Shown: positions 25,295-34,368 of the stretch, in pieces
Numbering within the stretch: the first letter of the stretch is position 1
Layout: each line of letters starts with the position of its first letter
NCBI GenBank assembly: GCA_044432645.1
Contig: JAWXUM010000016.1
Coordinates: 1 to 55,550 of the forward strand
Reading direction: 5' to 3'
DNA: 55,550 bases
DNA from: SIG603 sp044432645
GTDB taxonomy: Bacteria; Bacillota; Clostridia; Oscillospirales; Acutalibacteraceae
Made by a program: the position numbers and the translations under genes
Notes under the pieces: generated by a model
Told to the model about the DNA's origin: nothing
What the model saw: only the letters and a program-made list of their open reading frames with translations
Database searches by the model: none

Positions 25295-27463
25295 TTATTC
25301 GTCTAAAGAAAAGTCCACTTTACCTGTTGCAACATGGGAAGAAGCAACAATAATATTAAGCTTTTCCCCTATTGTTAGAACTTTACCAGTGTTAGAACAA
25401 CGATGATTTATAGTACCGTCAAAGATAAAATTGTTGTGTTTAAACTCTGAAATCGGTAAAAACCCTTCGACAGAACTTTCAAGCTTAACAAAAATACCAT
25501 TTTTGGTTACACCACTAATTTCGCCAGTGAAATGCTCGCCAATATGAGCGCCCATGTACTCTGCCATGTAGCAGTCATCTGCATCACGTGAGGCTCTTGT
25601 TGCTTTAAGTTCGCAGTCGGAGCTTTGGTTAGAAGAATTTTGAACGAAATTTTCGAACCTTTTTTTAACGTCGCCACTTTCGCCCTCAAGTACAAAGCTG
25701 ATAATTCTATGAATACTAAGGTCAGGGTAACGGCGAATAGGCGAGGTAAAATGGCTGTAATCTTTCAAATTAAGACCAAAATGGCCTAAAGGCTCTGACG
25801 AATATTTTGCTTTTTCCATAGTTCTTAAAATTCTTTGTGAAACTAAGCTATGCGCTGGAGTTCCTTTTGAACTTGCAAGAATTTTTTGAAAGTCGCCAGT
25901 GTTTGGTTTTTCTTTTAATATATCTTTTGTGTTTATGCCCAAAGCTTGCAAAATTTCGGCTAAAGCTCTAATTCTTTGAGGTTCTGGGCTTTGGTGTACT
26001 CTGTAAATGAACGGAAGATTGTTGTCTTTTGCAAATCTTGATGCACAAATATTGGCTGTAACCATAAATTGTTCGATAAGCTCTTGTGACTGGCCAGATG
26101 TTCGTGGTTTAATGTCGACACAAACACCGTTTGCATCAAGCACAAATTTCGACTCGTCACTTTCAATATCCATAGTGCCTCTGCCTTTGGCGTTTTGCTC
26201 TAAGATTTTGGCAAGTTCAAGCGATAAATTCAAACTATTTTGAACAGTTTTATATTTTTCTAAAATTTCATCACTAGCTGTTCCAGCAAAAATCTCATTA
26301 ATTTCGCTGTATACACCCTTAACTTTTGAGTGAATTACGCTTTTGTGAAATTTGTATTTCTTGATATTGCCTTGTAAATCAAGCTTAATTATAGCAGAAA
26401 GGCAAAGTCTGTCTTCGTTAGGGTTAAGCGAACAAGTTCCGTTTGAAATCTCTTTTGGAAGCATAGGGATAACTCTATCGGCAAAATAAACAGAAGTTCC
26501 ACGCATAAAAGCCTCTTTGTCAAGGTCAGAATGTGGCTTAATATAGTGAGAAACATCGGCTATATGAACACCAAGTTCCCAAAAATCTTCATGCTTTTTA
26601 ATAGAAATAGCGTCATCTAAATCTTTAGAGTCGGCTGAGTCAATTGTGAAAATAGGGTCGTCCCTAAGGTCAAGTCTGCCGTTAAATTCTTCTTTTGTAA
26701 TCGGCGCTGTGCATATAGTTTTCGCCTCTTTAACAGCTTCATTCGAGAAAACTGTCTGTATATCATACTGCTCAATTACGGCATCACTGCAAACTCTAGC
26801 ACTTTGGGAGCTACCAAAAACTCGCACAATTTCGGCACGTGTCCAGTCGCCGTAGTGGTCTTGAACGATTTTAGCGTAAACCTTGTCGCCTATATTAACT
26901 TTTTCTGGATTTAAAATTATTGGATTATAGCGAATTGCACCGTCAGGCACTAAAGCAAGTCCGAATTCTTCTTTTATAACAGTGCCAGTTGTGAATTCCT
27001 TGCCACTTTCGGTAATTTCTAAAATTTTGCCAATTTTGCCTTTAGCGTCAGTTTCAATGTCGCCAAGTACAACTTTATCGCCTATAAATGCCTTTTTCAT
27101 AAATCTGCCAGGGACAAAAACGTCCTCGTCTTGATTGTCGACAGAAATAAACGCAAAGCCCTTAGAAAGCGAAACAACTGTGCCTGTTGTTTGATTAGGA
27201 CTGTTAAAACTAACTTTATGTTTTTTATCGACATTTACAAGGTCATATTCGCATAGTTTATGCAAAGCGTTGTAAAAACTTTCTTTGTCCTTAATTCCAC
27301 TTTTTTTCATAAGTTCTCTAGAGGAAAAAACTTCATCTTTTCTTCTTTTTAAAAAGTCTAAAATTTTATTCTCTATAGGATTTAAAAAGCTTGATTTTTT
27401 ATTTTTTTTTGATTTTGGTCTTGTTTGTTTTGATTTTTTAAAATCTTTATTATTTTTTTTCAT
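25295..27463 (-). CDS. rnr: Ribonuclease R (3'-5' exoribonuclease)
   Basis: RNase R degrades structured RNA, including rRNA and mRNA. The 722-residue protein has a lysine-rich N-terminus, a helix-turn-helix-like region, cold-shock domains, the RNB catalytic core with the metal Asp cluster IDSADSKDLDDAIS (about residues 268-281), and a C-terminal S1 domain (GEISGVTKNGIFVKLES). AAAGGA precedes ATG 27463. It leads a minus-strand run with bofA, nagA and the oxidoreductase. Confidence 0.95.
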   Translation of the reverse strand: MKKNNKDFKKSKQTRPKSKKNKKSSFLNPIENKILDFLKRRKDEVFSSRELMKKSGIKDKESFYNALHKLCEYDLVNVDKKHKVSFNSPNQTTGTVVSLSKGFAFISVDNQDEDVFVPGRFMKKAFIGDKVVLGDIETDAKGKIGKILEITESGKEFTTGTVIKEEFGLALVPDGAIRYNPIILNPEKVNIGDKVYAKIVQDHYGDWTRAEIVRVFGSSQSARVCSDAVIEQYDIQTVFSNEAVKEAKTICTAPITKEEFNGRLDLRDDPIFTIDSADSKDLDDAISIKKHEDFWELGVHIADVSHYIKPHSDLDKEAFMRGTSVYFADRVIPMLPKEISNGTCSLNPNEDRLCLSAIIKLDLQGNIKKYKFHKSVIHSKVKGVYSEINEIFAGTASDEILEKYKTVQNSLNLSLELAKILEQNAKGRGTMDIESDESKFVLDANGVCVDIKPRTSGQSQELIEQFMVTANICASRFAKDNNLPFIYRVHQSPEPQRIRALAEILQALGINTKDILKEKPNTGDFQKILASSKGTPAHSLVSQRILRTMEKAKYSSEPLGHFGLNLKDYSHFTSPIRRYPDLSIHRIISFVLEGESGDVKKRFENFVQNSSNQSSDCELKATRASRDADDCYMAEYMGAHIGEHFTGEISGVTKNGIFVKLESSVEGFLPISEFKHNNFIFDGTINHRCSNTGKVLTIGEKLNIIVASSHVATGKVDFSLDE

Positions 27464-27527
27464 ATTTTCCTTTGTGTTTGAATTTCTGATTAGCGTAGTA
27501 TCTTGTTAGTATTTTAAATTTACATTT

Positions 27528-27604
27528 TAGTAGGGAACGCATTGTATGAAAGCGTGCCCCTTAGAGTAGGGGCGACCTGTGGTCGCAATGTCACGAACTT
27601 AAGG
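27528..27604. repeat. Palindromic repeat mosaic upstream of rnr
   Basis: Contains GTAGGGAACGCATTG, then GTAGGGGCGACC/GGTCGC (27571-27590) and GCAATGTCACGAACTTAAGG, the last being the reverse complement of the segment near 22483. Confidence 0.6.
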
Positions 27605-27646
27605 AACAAGAATATCCATAGTAGGGTATGCATCGTATGCATACCG

Positions 27647-27844
27647 CAGCTTGTCGAAAAAGGTTTTGTATTTGTGTAAAATACCGAAAATATATTTTTA
27701 AAATGGTAGGGGCGAGCTGTGCTCGTCCGAAATCAAGATGTTAATTTAGTGATTTTATAAAATCAATAAAAACATTTCTCTATTTTACACAAAACAAGAC
27801 AAAACTTTTTGTTTTATCCACGGACGAGCACAGCTCGCCCCTAC
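27647..27844 (-). mobile_element. 244-bp-type MITE, copy D (right end lost)
   Basis: The left end CAGCTTGTCGAAAAAGG starts one base after a perfect 9-bp hairpin, GGTATGCAT/ATGCATACC (27625-27645). The core at 27706-27844 is 139 bp and nearly identical to the others. The outer right flank is missing; a second-family repeat copy lies at about 27869-27906. Confidence 0.78.
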
Positions 27845-27910
27845 AAATATATTTCCTAATTAACACGCTTGGCTTCCACTCCTCAAGCCCTACACCACAG
27901 AGTTTAAGTG

Positions 27911-29305
27911 TTACAATTTATTTACTATTTCTTTATAATGGTTGCCACGTACTTCAAAATTTTGGTACATGTCAAATGATGTACAAGCAGGACTTAATGA
28001 AACTATATCGCCGTCTTTTGCAATTTCGTGTGCGGCTGCTACTGCATCTTCCATACAAGTAACCCTTATAATTACAGGGTAATTTAACATATATTTGTGA
28101 CTTTTTCTAACAGATAAACTTATTTTATCGGCAGCTGATGGTTTAAAACCATCTATTTGCTCTTCTGGTTTTATTAAAATTAACACTTTTGTTTTATCGC
28201 AAATTTTGTGTCCAAGTTCATCAAATCCAACGTTTTTATCTGCTCCACCAGCTATCATTATGATTTTTTTATCATACATTGCAAGCGTACCAGACAAAAC
28301 CCTTGACGGACTTGATGCGATAGAGTCGTTGTAATATTTTACGCCAGCTACTTTTTTTACAAATTCACAGCGATGAGGAACACCACCAAAAGTTCTAGCA
28401 GTAGCGATAACATTATCAGGCGAAACATCTCCCCAGACGGCTGAAATAGCAGCTAGGAAGTTTTCGACATTGTGTTTACCCTCTAGTTTGATGTCAGTTT
28501 CATTCATTGTTTTTTTGCCATTTACAAAAATCTCACCATTTTTGCAGTAAGCGCCACGGCTAGGAGTTTCTTTCATAGAAAAACTCCAAAGTTCACTTTT
28601 TACATCATCTTTAAAACTTCTTGTGATGTCGTTATCCATGTTTAAAACAATTTTTGAAGAAGAATTTTGGTGCAAATAAATATTTCTTTTAGCATCAACA
28701 TACTCTTTCATGTCTTTGTGAACGTCCAAGTGGTTAGGGGCAAGGTTAGTCATAACAGCTACATCGGGACTTTTTTTCATAGAAATAAGCTGAAAGCTTG
28801 AAAGCTCTACAACGGCATAGTCGTACTTGCTTACATCTTCAATAATAGGAAGAAGTGGTCTTCCTATATTTCCACCTAAATGCACACGGTTACCTTGTTT
28901 TTTTAGCATATCAGCTATAATAGAAGTGGTTGTAGTTTTGCCATCGCTTCCTGTTATAGCGTAAATTTTGCAAGGACAAAGCTCAAAAAAAGTTTCAATC
29001 TCGCTTGTTACAGTTTGCCCGTTTTTTATTGCTTTTTGAAGTTCAGGCATGAAATAAGGCATACCAGGCGCTCTAAAAATAATATCTTCGGTTAAGTTTT
29101 CTAAATAATTTTCTCCTAAATACATTTTAACGCCTAAGTTTTTTAAAATTTCAATATTTTCGCCTAAATTTTTATTTTTATCCCTAGCGCTGACTATAGC
29201 GCCTTTTTTGGCAAACATTTCAATTAGTGGCATGTTGCTTCTGCCAATACCACAAAAAGTGACAGTTTTACCATCTATATAATTATAATAAGTTTCTAAG
29301 TTCAT
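27911..29305 (-). CDS. murD: UDP-N-acetylmuramoylalanine--D-glutamate ligase
   Basis: MurD adds D-Glu to UDP-MurNAc-L-Ala in cytoplasmic peptidoglycan precursor synthesis. The 464-residue Mur ligase has the N-terminal CGIGRSNMPLIEMF, the ATP loop GSDGKTTTT, the NLAPNHLDVHKDM stretch and the C-terminal LSPACTSFDMYQNFEVRG. It starts six bases after the end of the aldo/keto reductase gene, so the two are co-transcribed. It lies outside a dcw cluster. Confidence 0.95.
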   Translation of the reverse strand: MNLETYYNYIDGKTVTFCGIGRSNMPLIEMFAKKGAIVSARDKNKNLGENIEILKNLGVKMYLGENYLENLTEDIIFRAPGMPYFMPELQKAIKNGQTVTSEIETFFELCPCKIYAITGSDGKTTTTSIIADMLKKQGNRVHLGGNIGRPLLPIIEDVSKYDYAVVELSSFQLISMKKSPDVAVMTNLAPNHLDVHKDMKEYVDAKRNIYLHQNSSSKIVLNMDNDITRSFKDDVKSELWSFSMKETPSRGAYCKNGEIFVNGKKTMNETDIKLEGKHNVENFLAAISAVWGDVSPDNVIATARTFGGVPHRCEFVKKVAGVKYYNDSIASSPSRVLSGTLAMYDKKIIMIAGGADKNVGFDELGHKICDKTKVLILIKPEEQIDGFKPSAADKISLSVRKSHKYMLNYPVIIRVTCMEDAVAAAHEIAKDGDIVSLSPACTSFDMYQNFEVRGNHYKEIVNKL

Positions 29306-29310
29306 AAGTT

Positions 29311-30330
29311 TTATCCTTGTTTAAGAAAAGCTTTATATTCTTCGTAATTTTTTCTAAGAAGTGTTGGTGTATTTAAATCATATGGACATTTTGTAGAGCA
29401 AATGCCACAATTAATGCAATCGTCTATTTTAGCCATTTTGGCTTGACCGTCGGCTGAAATACTACCAGCTGTTGGAGCACGTTGCAAAAGAAGTGTCATT
29501 CTTGCACAGGTTGCAATGTCAATTTTAGCTGGACATGTAGGCATACAGTAACCACAGCCACGGCAAAAGTCACCCATAAGCTCTTTTTGCTCGTTTTTAA
29601 TAAACTTTGCAAGCTCATCAGTCATAGTTGGTGGTTTTTTTGTAAAGTTAATAAAGTCATCAAGTTCGCTTTCTCTTTGAACACCCCAAATAGGAAGTGC
29701 GTTGTCAAATTTTGCCAAATAAGCATAAGCAGCGTCAGCTTTTGTAATAAGTCCACCAGAAAGTGCTTTCATACATATAAAGCCAACATCTTTTTCCTTA
29801 CATAAATTAACCAAGTCTATATCTTTTTGACTTGCTAGGTAAGAGAAAGGAAATTGTAAAGTATCATAAAGACCAGACTCTACAGCTTCTATCGCAACTG
29901 CAAGACGGTGATTAGTTATACCTATAAAACGAATTTTGCCTTGAGCTTTTGCCTCAAGCATAGCTTCGTAAAGACCTGTACCGTCGCCAGGTTTTGGGCA
30001 AAAACTAGGGTTGTGAAACTGGTAAATGTCAATGTAATCGGTTTGTAAAGAGTTAAGACTTGTTTCAAGGTCTTTCCAAAAACCCTCTACAGTTTTTGAC
30101 GGAGTTTTGGTAGCTATGAAAATTTTATCTCTAAATTTAGGTAAAACAAGTCCCATTTTTTCTTCGCTATCAGAATAACTAATTGCAGTATCGAAAAAAT
30201 TAATTCCATTTTCATAAGCTTTTACAAGTAGTTTTCCAGCTTCTTCGTGCGAAATTCTTTGAATTGGAAGCGCCCCAAAAGCGTTTTTATTTGTTATAAT
30301 TTCAGTTCTACCCAGTCTTACTGTTTTCAT
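29311..30330 (-). CDS. Aldo/keto reductase with ferredoxin-type Fe-S domain
   Basis: The 339-residue protein has an aldo/keto reductase barrel with the catalytic set D and Y in FFDTAISYSD, K in IATKTPSK and H in YQFHNPS. The C-terminus adds two 4Fe-4S motifs, CRGCGYCMPTCP and CINCGICSTKCP. Such fusions are common in anaerobes; the substrate is unknown. AAGGAG precedes ATG 30330. Middle gene of the ABC exporter-reductase-murD unit. Confidence 0.92.
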   Translation of the reverse strand: MKTVRLGRTEIITNKNAFGALPIQRISHEEAGKLLVKAYENGINFFDTAISYSDSEEKMGLVLPKFRDKIFIATKTPSKTVEGFWKDLETSLNSLQTDYIDIYQFHNPSFCPKPGDGTGLYEAMLEAKAQGKIRFIGITNHRLAVAIEAVESGLYDTLQFPFSYLASQKDIDLVNLCKEKDVGFICMKALSGGLITKADAAYAYLAKFDNALPIWGVQRESELDDFINFTKKPPTMTDELAKFIKNEQKELMGDFCRGCGYCMPTCPAKIDIATCARMTLLLQRAPTAGSISADGQAKMAKIDDCINCGICSTKCPYDLNTPTLLRKNYEEYKAFLKQG

Positions 30331-30342
30331 AATATCTACTCC

Positions 30343-32091
30343 TTAAATATTCATTTCTTTATAAGAGCTGTAAAGATTATAGTAAATGCCTTTTTTGTTC
30401 ATAAGTTCTTGGTGAGTACCTTTTTCTTCTATGCCATTTGGAGTAAGAACTAATATTATTGTGGCATTTTTTATGGTTGTTAGTCTGTGGGCAATGGTGA
30501 AAGTTGTTCTGCCTTTTGAAAGTTTTTCAAGTGACGCTTGAACAATTCTTTCGCTTTCATTGTCAAGTGCAGATGTAGCCTCGTCCAAAATAAGTATTGG
30601 AGGGTTTTTAAGGAAAGCCCTTGCAATGCTAATTCTTTGCTTTTGACCACCTGAAAGCTTAACACCACGCTCTCCTACATATGTATGATAACCATTGCTA
30701 AGCTCGCTGATAAACTCGTGTGCGCCAGCTTTTTTAGCAGCCTCGATAACTTCTTCTTTAGTTGCATTTGGTTTGCCGTACTGAATATTCTCGAACACTG
30801 TGCCAGAGAACAAGTAAACATCTTGCTGAACAAAACCGATTTCAGACCTAAGAGAAAACAAGCTTAAATCGTTAATATTTTGACCGTCTATCAAAATTTC
30901 GCCACTGTCTATGTCGTAAAATCTTGGAATAAGGTTACACATTGTGCTTTTACCACCACCAGATGGTCCAACTAAAGCGACGTTTTCACCTTTTTTAATG
31001 TCGATACTTACATTAGAAAGCACAGATTTACCATCGTCGTTATAGCTAAAGCTAACATCTTTAAAGGAAACATCACCCTTAACATCTTTAAGTTCTTTTG
31101 CGCCCTCTTTGTCTTTTATGTCAACTGGTTCATCTAAAACTTCGTAAAATCTTTCGATACCTGTCATGCCACGTTGGAACTGCTCTGCAAATTGGACAAT
31201 TTTTCTAATAGATTCAATTAAAGTTGCTACATATAAAAGATATGCTGTGAAATCGGCAACAGTAATCGCTGAAGTCATCATAAAATATGCACCAAATGAG
31301 AGAACTAAAATGTACATAAGTCCGTCAAAAAATTTGTTAGAGCATTCAAAACCACCCATGCAGTAATAAGATAATTTTTTTATTACTAAGAAAGCTTGGT
31401 TGCCCTCTTCAAATTTTTCTTTTTCCAAATTTTCGTTAGCAAAAGATTTAACAACTCTAACGCCTAGCATAGAGTCCTCAACTTGTGCGTTGATTTCGCC
31501 AATTTGTACTCTTTGACGGCGAAAAAGTGATTTCATTTTTTTGTTGAAATACATAGCTGCTGCAAGCATAAATGGCAAAACAGCAAACATTATTAAAGTA
31601 AGTGGTATATTAATAGAAGACAATATGAAAAATGTTGCCAAAATTTTAATACCAGCTATAAAAAATTCCTCTGGGCAGTGGTGAGCGAATTCTGTTACAT
31701 CAAAAAGGTCGCTTGTAATTCTTGCCATTATTTGACCAACTTTTGTGTTGTCGTAATAATTAAACGAAAGTTTTTGCAAATGAGCAAAAAGGTCACGCCT
31801 CATCTCGGTTTCAATTTTACTACCCATAACATGTCCGATTGATGCCATAAAAAAGCTTGCAGCACAATCTATTAATTTTAATGTTGTATAAAATACAGCA
31901 ACTGTTAAAATAATTTTCATTGTAAGCTGTGATGGGTCGGTTTGGACTATGCCAGTTAAATATCTAACTATCATTGGCAGGGCTAAAGCACAAACTGTTG
32001 TCAGCGAAGCACATACTAAGTCGAAAATAAAAACACCCATATGTTTTTTATAATAAGGAATAAACCTTTTAAAATAACTGTTGCTTTTCAT
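30343..32091 (-). CDS. ABC exporter, fused membrane and ATPase half-transporter
   Basis: The 582-residue protein has six membrane segments in the first 320 residues and a C-terminal ATPase with Walker A GPSGGGKST, signature LSGGQKQR and Walker B ILILDEATSALD. It belongs to the MsbA/LmrA-type exporters and would act as a homodimer, or with a partner not found here. Substrate unknown (lipid or drug types are possible). GAGGTG precedes ATG 32091. Confidence 0.93.
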   Translation of the reverse strand: MKSNSYFKRFIPYYKKHMGVFIFDLVCASLTTVCALALPMIVRYLTGIVQTDPSQLTMKIILTVAVFYTTLKLIDCAASFFMASIGHVMGSKIETEMRRDLFAHLQKLSFNYYDNTKVGQIMARITSDLFDVTEFAHHCPEEFFIAGIKILATFFILSSINIPLTLIMFAVLPFMLAAAMYFNKKMKSLFRRQRVQIGEINAQVEDSMLGVRVVKSFANENLEKEKFEEGNQAFLVIKKLSYYCMGGFECSNKFFDGLMYILVLSFGAYFMMTSAITVADFTAYLLYVATLIESIRKIVQFAEQFQRGMTGIERFYEVLDEPVDIKDKEGAKELKDVKGDVSFKDVSFSYNDDGKSVLSNVSIDIKKGENVALVGPSGGGKSTMCNLIPRFYDIDSGEILIDGQNINDLSLFSLRSEIGFVQQDVYLFSGTVFENIQYGKPNATKEEVIEAAKKAGAHEFISELSNGYHTYVGERGVKLSGGQKQRISIARAFLKNPPILILDEATSALDNESERIVQASLEKLSKGRTTFTIAHRLTTIKNATIILVLTPNGIEEKGTHQELMNKKGIYYNLYSSYKEMNI

Positions 32092-32120
32092 AAAACACCT
32101 CTATAAATATTGATATATTA

Positions 32121-32149
32121 ATTATGACACGTTTTAACAATTTAATCAA
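32121..32149 (-). promoter_or_regulatory. Promoter of the ABC exporter-murD operon
   Basis: On the minus strand TTGATT (32144-32149) and CATAAT (32121-32126) are 17 bases apart. Confidence 0.7.
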
Positions 32150-32170
32150 GTATTATAATTAATTAAATAT

Positions 32171-32199
32171 TTGATTTTTTTTATTATATAGTATATAAT
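32171..32199 (+). promoter_or_regulatory. Promoter of the hydroxyacid dehydrogenase gene
   Basis: TTGATT (32171-32176) and TATAAT (32194-32199) are 17 bases apart, divergent from the exporter promoter. Confidence 0.75.
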
Positions 32200-32249
32200 A
32201 CCAAATATAAGTTGATATTTTAAGTATAATTTACTAAGGAGCAAGATAG

Positions 32250-33191
32250 ATGAATATAGTTGTTTTAGACGGAGCGACTACAAACCCTGGGGATATTTCA
32301 TGGGGGAAAATAGAAAAATTAGGCGATGTTACTATTTATGGCGATAGTGATGAAAGTCAAATAGTACAAAGAGCAAAAAACGCCGAAATTTTGATTAGTA
32401 ATAGAATAGTATATGATGAAAACTTGTTAAATAAACTACCTAAACTTAAGTATATAGGTACTTTGTCAACAGGATACAATGCTATAGATTTAAAAGCTAC
32501 TAAAGAAAAAGGCATAGTTGTAAGTAATGTTCCAAGTTATTGTGCTACTACTGTTGCTCAAATGGCTTTTTCGTTATTGCTTGAACTTTGCAACCACTGC
32601 AAAGACCACAGCGACATAGTAAAAAGTGGAAATTGGGACGAAAGTATATCTTTTGGGCAAAAAAAAGCTCCTTTTACCGAGCTTTTCGAAAAAACAATGG
32701 GCATTGTTGGTTATGGCGATACAGGAAGAATAGTTGCCCAAATGGCGAAAGCCTTTGGAATGAACGTTATTGCTTATTCAAAAAGTCCTAAAGAAATTCC
32801 AACAGTTAGTTTGGAAGAGGTTTTTTCTAAAAGTGATGTTGTTTCAGTTCACTTAGCTTTAAATAGCGAAACTGCGAATTTAATTGACATAAATCTTTTT
32901 AAACTTATGAAAAAAACTAGCTTTTTTATAAACACTGCTCGTGGCGGAATTGTAAATCAAAAAGATTTAGCTTTTGCCCTTGAAAATGGTATTATAGCAG
33001 GTGCTGGACTTGATGTTTTGGACAAAGAACCACCAGAAAAAAACTGCGAACTTTTTGGAATTGATAATTGTATAATTACACCACACATAGCGTGGTCAGC
33101 TAAAGAGGCAAGACAAAGGCTTGTTGATATTGTCGCAAAAAATATTGAGATGTACCAAAAAGGCACACCTCAAAATCAAGTTAATAAATGA
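32250..33191 (+). CDS. D-2-hydroxyacid dehydrogenase (glycerate dehydrogenase type)
   Basis: NAD-dependent oxidation or reduction of a D-2-hydroxy acid. The 313-residue protein has the nucleotide motif GIVGYGDTGRIVAQ, the catalytic Arg in INTARGG, Glu in LDKEPPEKN and His in ITPHIAW. The sequence style is nearest glycerate/hydroxypyruvate reductases. AAGGAG precedes ATG 32250. Its last ten codons and stop lie in a 43-bp direct repeat (33163-33205) that recurs 906 bases downstream. Confidence 0.92.
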   Translation: MNIVVLDGATTNPGDISWGKIEKLGDVTIYGDSDESQIVQRAKNAEILISNRIVYDENLLNKLPKLKYIGTLSTGYNAIDLKATKEKGIVVSNVPSYCATTVAQMAFSLLLELCNHCKDHSDIVKSGNWDESISFGQKKAPFTELFEKTMGIVGYGDTGRIVAQMAKAFGMNVIAYSKSPKEIPTVSLEEVFSKSDVVSVHLALNSETANLIDINLFKLMKKTSFFINTARGGIVNQKDLAFALENGIIAGAGLDVLDKEPPEKNCELFGIDNCIITPHIAWSAKEARQRLVDIVAKNIEMYQKGTPQNQVNK

Positions 33192-33205
33192 TTTAATTTA
33201 TTGTT
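33163..33205 (+). repeat. 43-bp direct repeat, left copy
   Basis: Starts GCACACCTCAAAATCAAG and ends ATTTATTGTT, identical to 34069-34111. It contains the stop codon of the dehydrogenase on the plus strand and of the 83-residue XRE protein on the minus strand. Flanks differ on both sides, as expected for the arms of an insertion. Confidence 0.9.
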
Positions 33206-33449
33206 CTTTGCCATCAAGCAAAAAATTATAGCTAACATCAAAAACTCTAGATAAAGCTTTTATTTCTATATCTGTCACGTATCGTTTATTTGTTTCAATT
33301 CTAGTAATTACATTTTTATCCATATCAATTCCATAAAGTTGTAATTGATTAGCCAAATCACGTTGTGACCAATTTTTTGTTTTTCTAAGTTGTATTAAAT
33401 TGGTTGACACCAAATTTCTTTTTCCATTTTCCTCACAAGGTCTAGCCAT
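33198..33449 (-). CDS. XRE-family regulator (83 residues)
   Basis: A small DNA-binding protein: about 20 N-terminal residues, then a Cro/C1 helix-turn-helix (LRKTKNWSQRDLANQL, recognition helix around DKNVITRIETNKR) and a C-terminal FDVSYNFLLDG typical of XRE regulators. AGGGTGAG lies just before ATG 33449. It is transcribed away from a second XRE gene; both start regions carry the same 13-bp operator in opposite orientation. Its stop codon lies in the 43-bp repeat. Confidence 0.85.
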   Translation of the reverse strand: MARPCEENGKRNLVSTNLIQLRKTKNWSQRDLANQLQLYGIDMDKNVITRIETNKRYVTDIEIKALSRVFDVSYNFLLDGKEQ

Positions 33450-33459
33450 AACTCACCCT

Positions 33460-33535
33460 TTTGTATCACTTTCTGCACTTCTCTATTGATTTTAACATTA
33501 TTATTTGTTATAATCGGTTGTAAAAGTGATACAAA
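33460..33535. promoter_or_regulatory. Shared operator pair between divergent XRE genes
   Basis: TTTGTATCACTTT (33460-33472) and its exact reverse complement AAAGTGATACAAA (33523-33535) frame the divergent promoters. The plus-strand promoter is TTGATT (33486-33491), 17 bases, TATAAT (33509-33514), so the right operator lies at the predicted transcription start. Confidence 0.75.
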
Positions 33536-33557
33536 CACAAAACAGGGGAGTTTTATT

Positions 33558-33761
33558 ATGGAAAATAAATTTGGTAATAATTTAAAACAAATTAGAATTA
33601 AACGTAAAATGACACAAGCTGATGTAGCAAAAGTTTTAAATGTTTCACGTTCTACTTATACTTATTACGAAACAGGAAAATGCGAGCCTAATTTGAAAAC
33701 TATTAAAAAATTAGCTGTTATTTTTAAAATTAGTATAAATTATTTATTTAAAGATGTATAG
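33558..33761 (+). CDS. XRE-family regulator (67 residues)
   Basis: A minimal Cro/C1-type repressor of 67 residues that is all helix-turn-helix: LKQIRIKRKMTQADVAKVL, recognition helix SRSTYTYYETGK, and the closing FKISINYLF. ATG 33558 has GGGGAG seven bases upstream; earlier frame codons lie over the promoter. Divergent from the 83-residue XRE gene with which it shares operators. A hairpin (33788-33808) and a mobile element follow. Confidence 0.88.
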   Translation: MENKFGNNLKQIRIKRKMTQADVAKVLNVSRSTYTYYETGKCEPNLKTIKKLAVIFKISINYLFKDV

Positions 33762-33787
33762 TTTTTAAAGCTAAGGAAAAATAAAAT

Positions 33788-33808
33788 GGTGTGCATAAAA
33801 CGCACACC
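33788..33808 (+). terminator. Hairpin ending the XRE gene, left copy of a duplication
   Basis: GGTGTGC and GCACACC form a 7-bp stem around ATAAAAC. A version with two changes lies at 34055-34075 on the other side of the mobile element. The left copy has no T run after it; the element begins two bases later. Confidence 0.6.
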
Positions 33809-33809
33809 T

Positions 33810-34053
33810 CAGACTGTAAAAAAACCTATATTGTAAAAAAAGTTGCACAAACATTGTAGGGGCGAGCTGTGCTCGTCCGTGTATAAAACAAAAAGTTTTG
33901 TCTTGTTTTGTGTAAAATAGAGAAATATTTTTATTAATTTTATAAAAGCGCTAAATTAACATCTTGATTTCGGACGAGCACAGCTCGCCCCTACCATTTT
34001 AAAAATCTATTTTCGGTATTTTACACAAATACAAAACCGTTTTATACAAGCTG
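33810..34053 (+). mobile_element. 244-bp MITE, copy B
   Basis: Runs from CAGACTGTAAAAAAACC to TTTTATACAAGCTG, exactly 244 bases as in copy A. The core starts GTAGGGGCGAGC at 33857 and ends GCTCGCCCCTAC near 33995. Hairpin copies flank it on both sides. No coding potential was seen in it. Confidence 0.85.
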
Positions 34054-34068
34054 AGGCATGCATAAAAC

Positions 34069-34111
34069 GCACACCTCAAAATCAAGTTAATAAATGATTT
34101 AATTTATTGTT
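34069..34111 (+). repeat. 43-bp direct repeat, right copy
   Basis: Identical to 33163-33205. Its right end carries the last two codons and stop of the small Cys-rich gene on the minus strand. Confidence 0.9.
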
Positions 34112-34277
34112 TTTTCAAGATGGTGTAGTCGTTACCCATTCTGAAATAAGGGCATTTGTAGTAGCTGTTGTTTAAAAACTGGCTATATTCGTCCTCGTCC
34201 ATGTTTATAATGCACTCGTAATCTTCAATTTCATTGTTGTATTCGAAGTTTAAGCAAATATCGCAATCACATTTCAT
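34104..34277 (-). CDS. Small Cys-rich protein (DUF6472-like)
   Basis: A 57-residue protein beginning MKCDCDICLNFEYNN, with a central acidic CIINMDEDEYSQFL and a later YYKCPYF. Cysteines lie at 3, 5, 8, 22 and 42, which suggests metal binding. It resembles a small family of unknown function that I recall as DUF6472. AGGTGAT precedes ATG 34277. It is on the same strand as the rsmH-like gene and about 90 bases downstream of it, so it may share its transcript. Confidence 0.75.
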   Translation of the reverse strand: MKCDCDICLNFEYNNEIEDYECIINMDEDEYSQFLNNSYYKCPYFRMGNDYTILKKQ

Positions 34278-34324
34278 TTTATCACCTTTAATTTATAGAC
34301 CTTTTTTATTCATCATTTATTTTT

Positions 34325-34348
34325 GTAGGGGCGAGCTTTGCTCGTCCG
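34325..34348. repeat. Single GTAGGGGCGAGC palindrome
   Basis: GTAGGGGCGAGC, TTT, GCTCGTCCG: one end-hairpin of the repeat core standing alone, between the small Cys-rich gene and the rsmH-like gene. Confidence 0.7.
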
Positions 34349-34368
34349 TTTTTGTTTATAGAGCTTTT

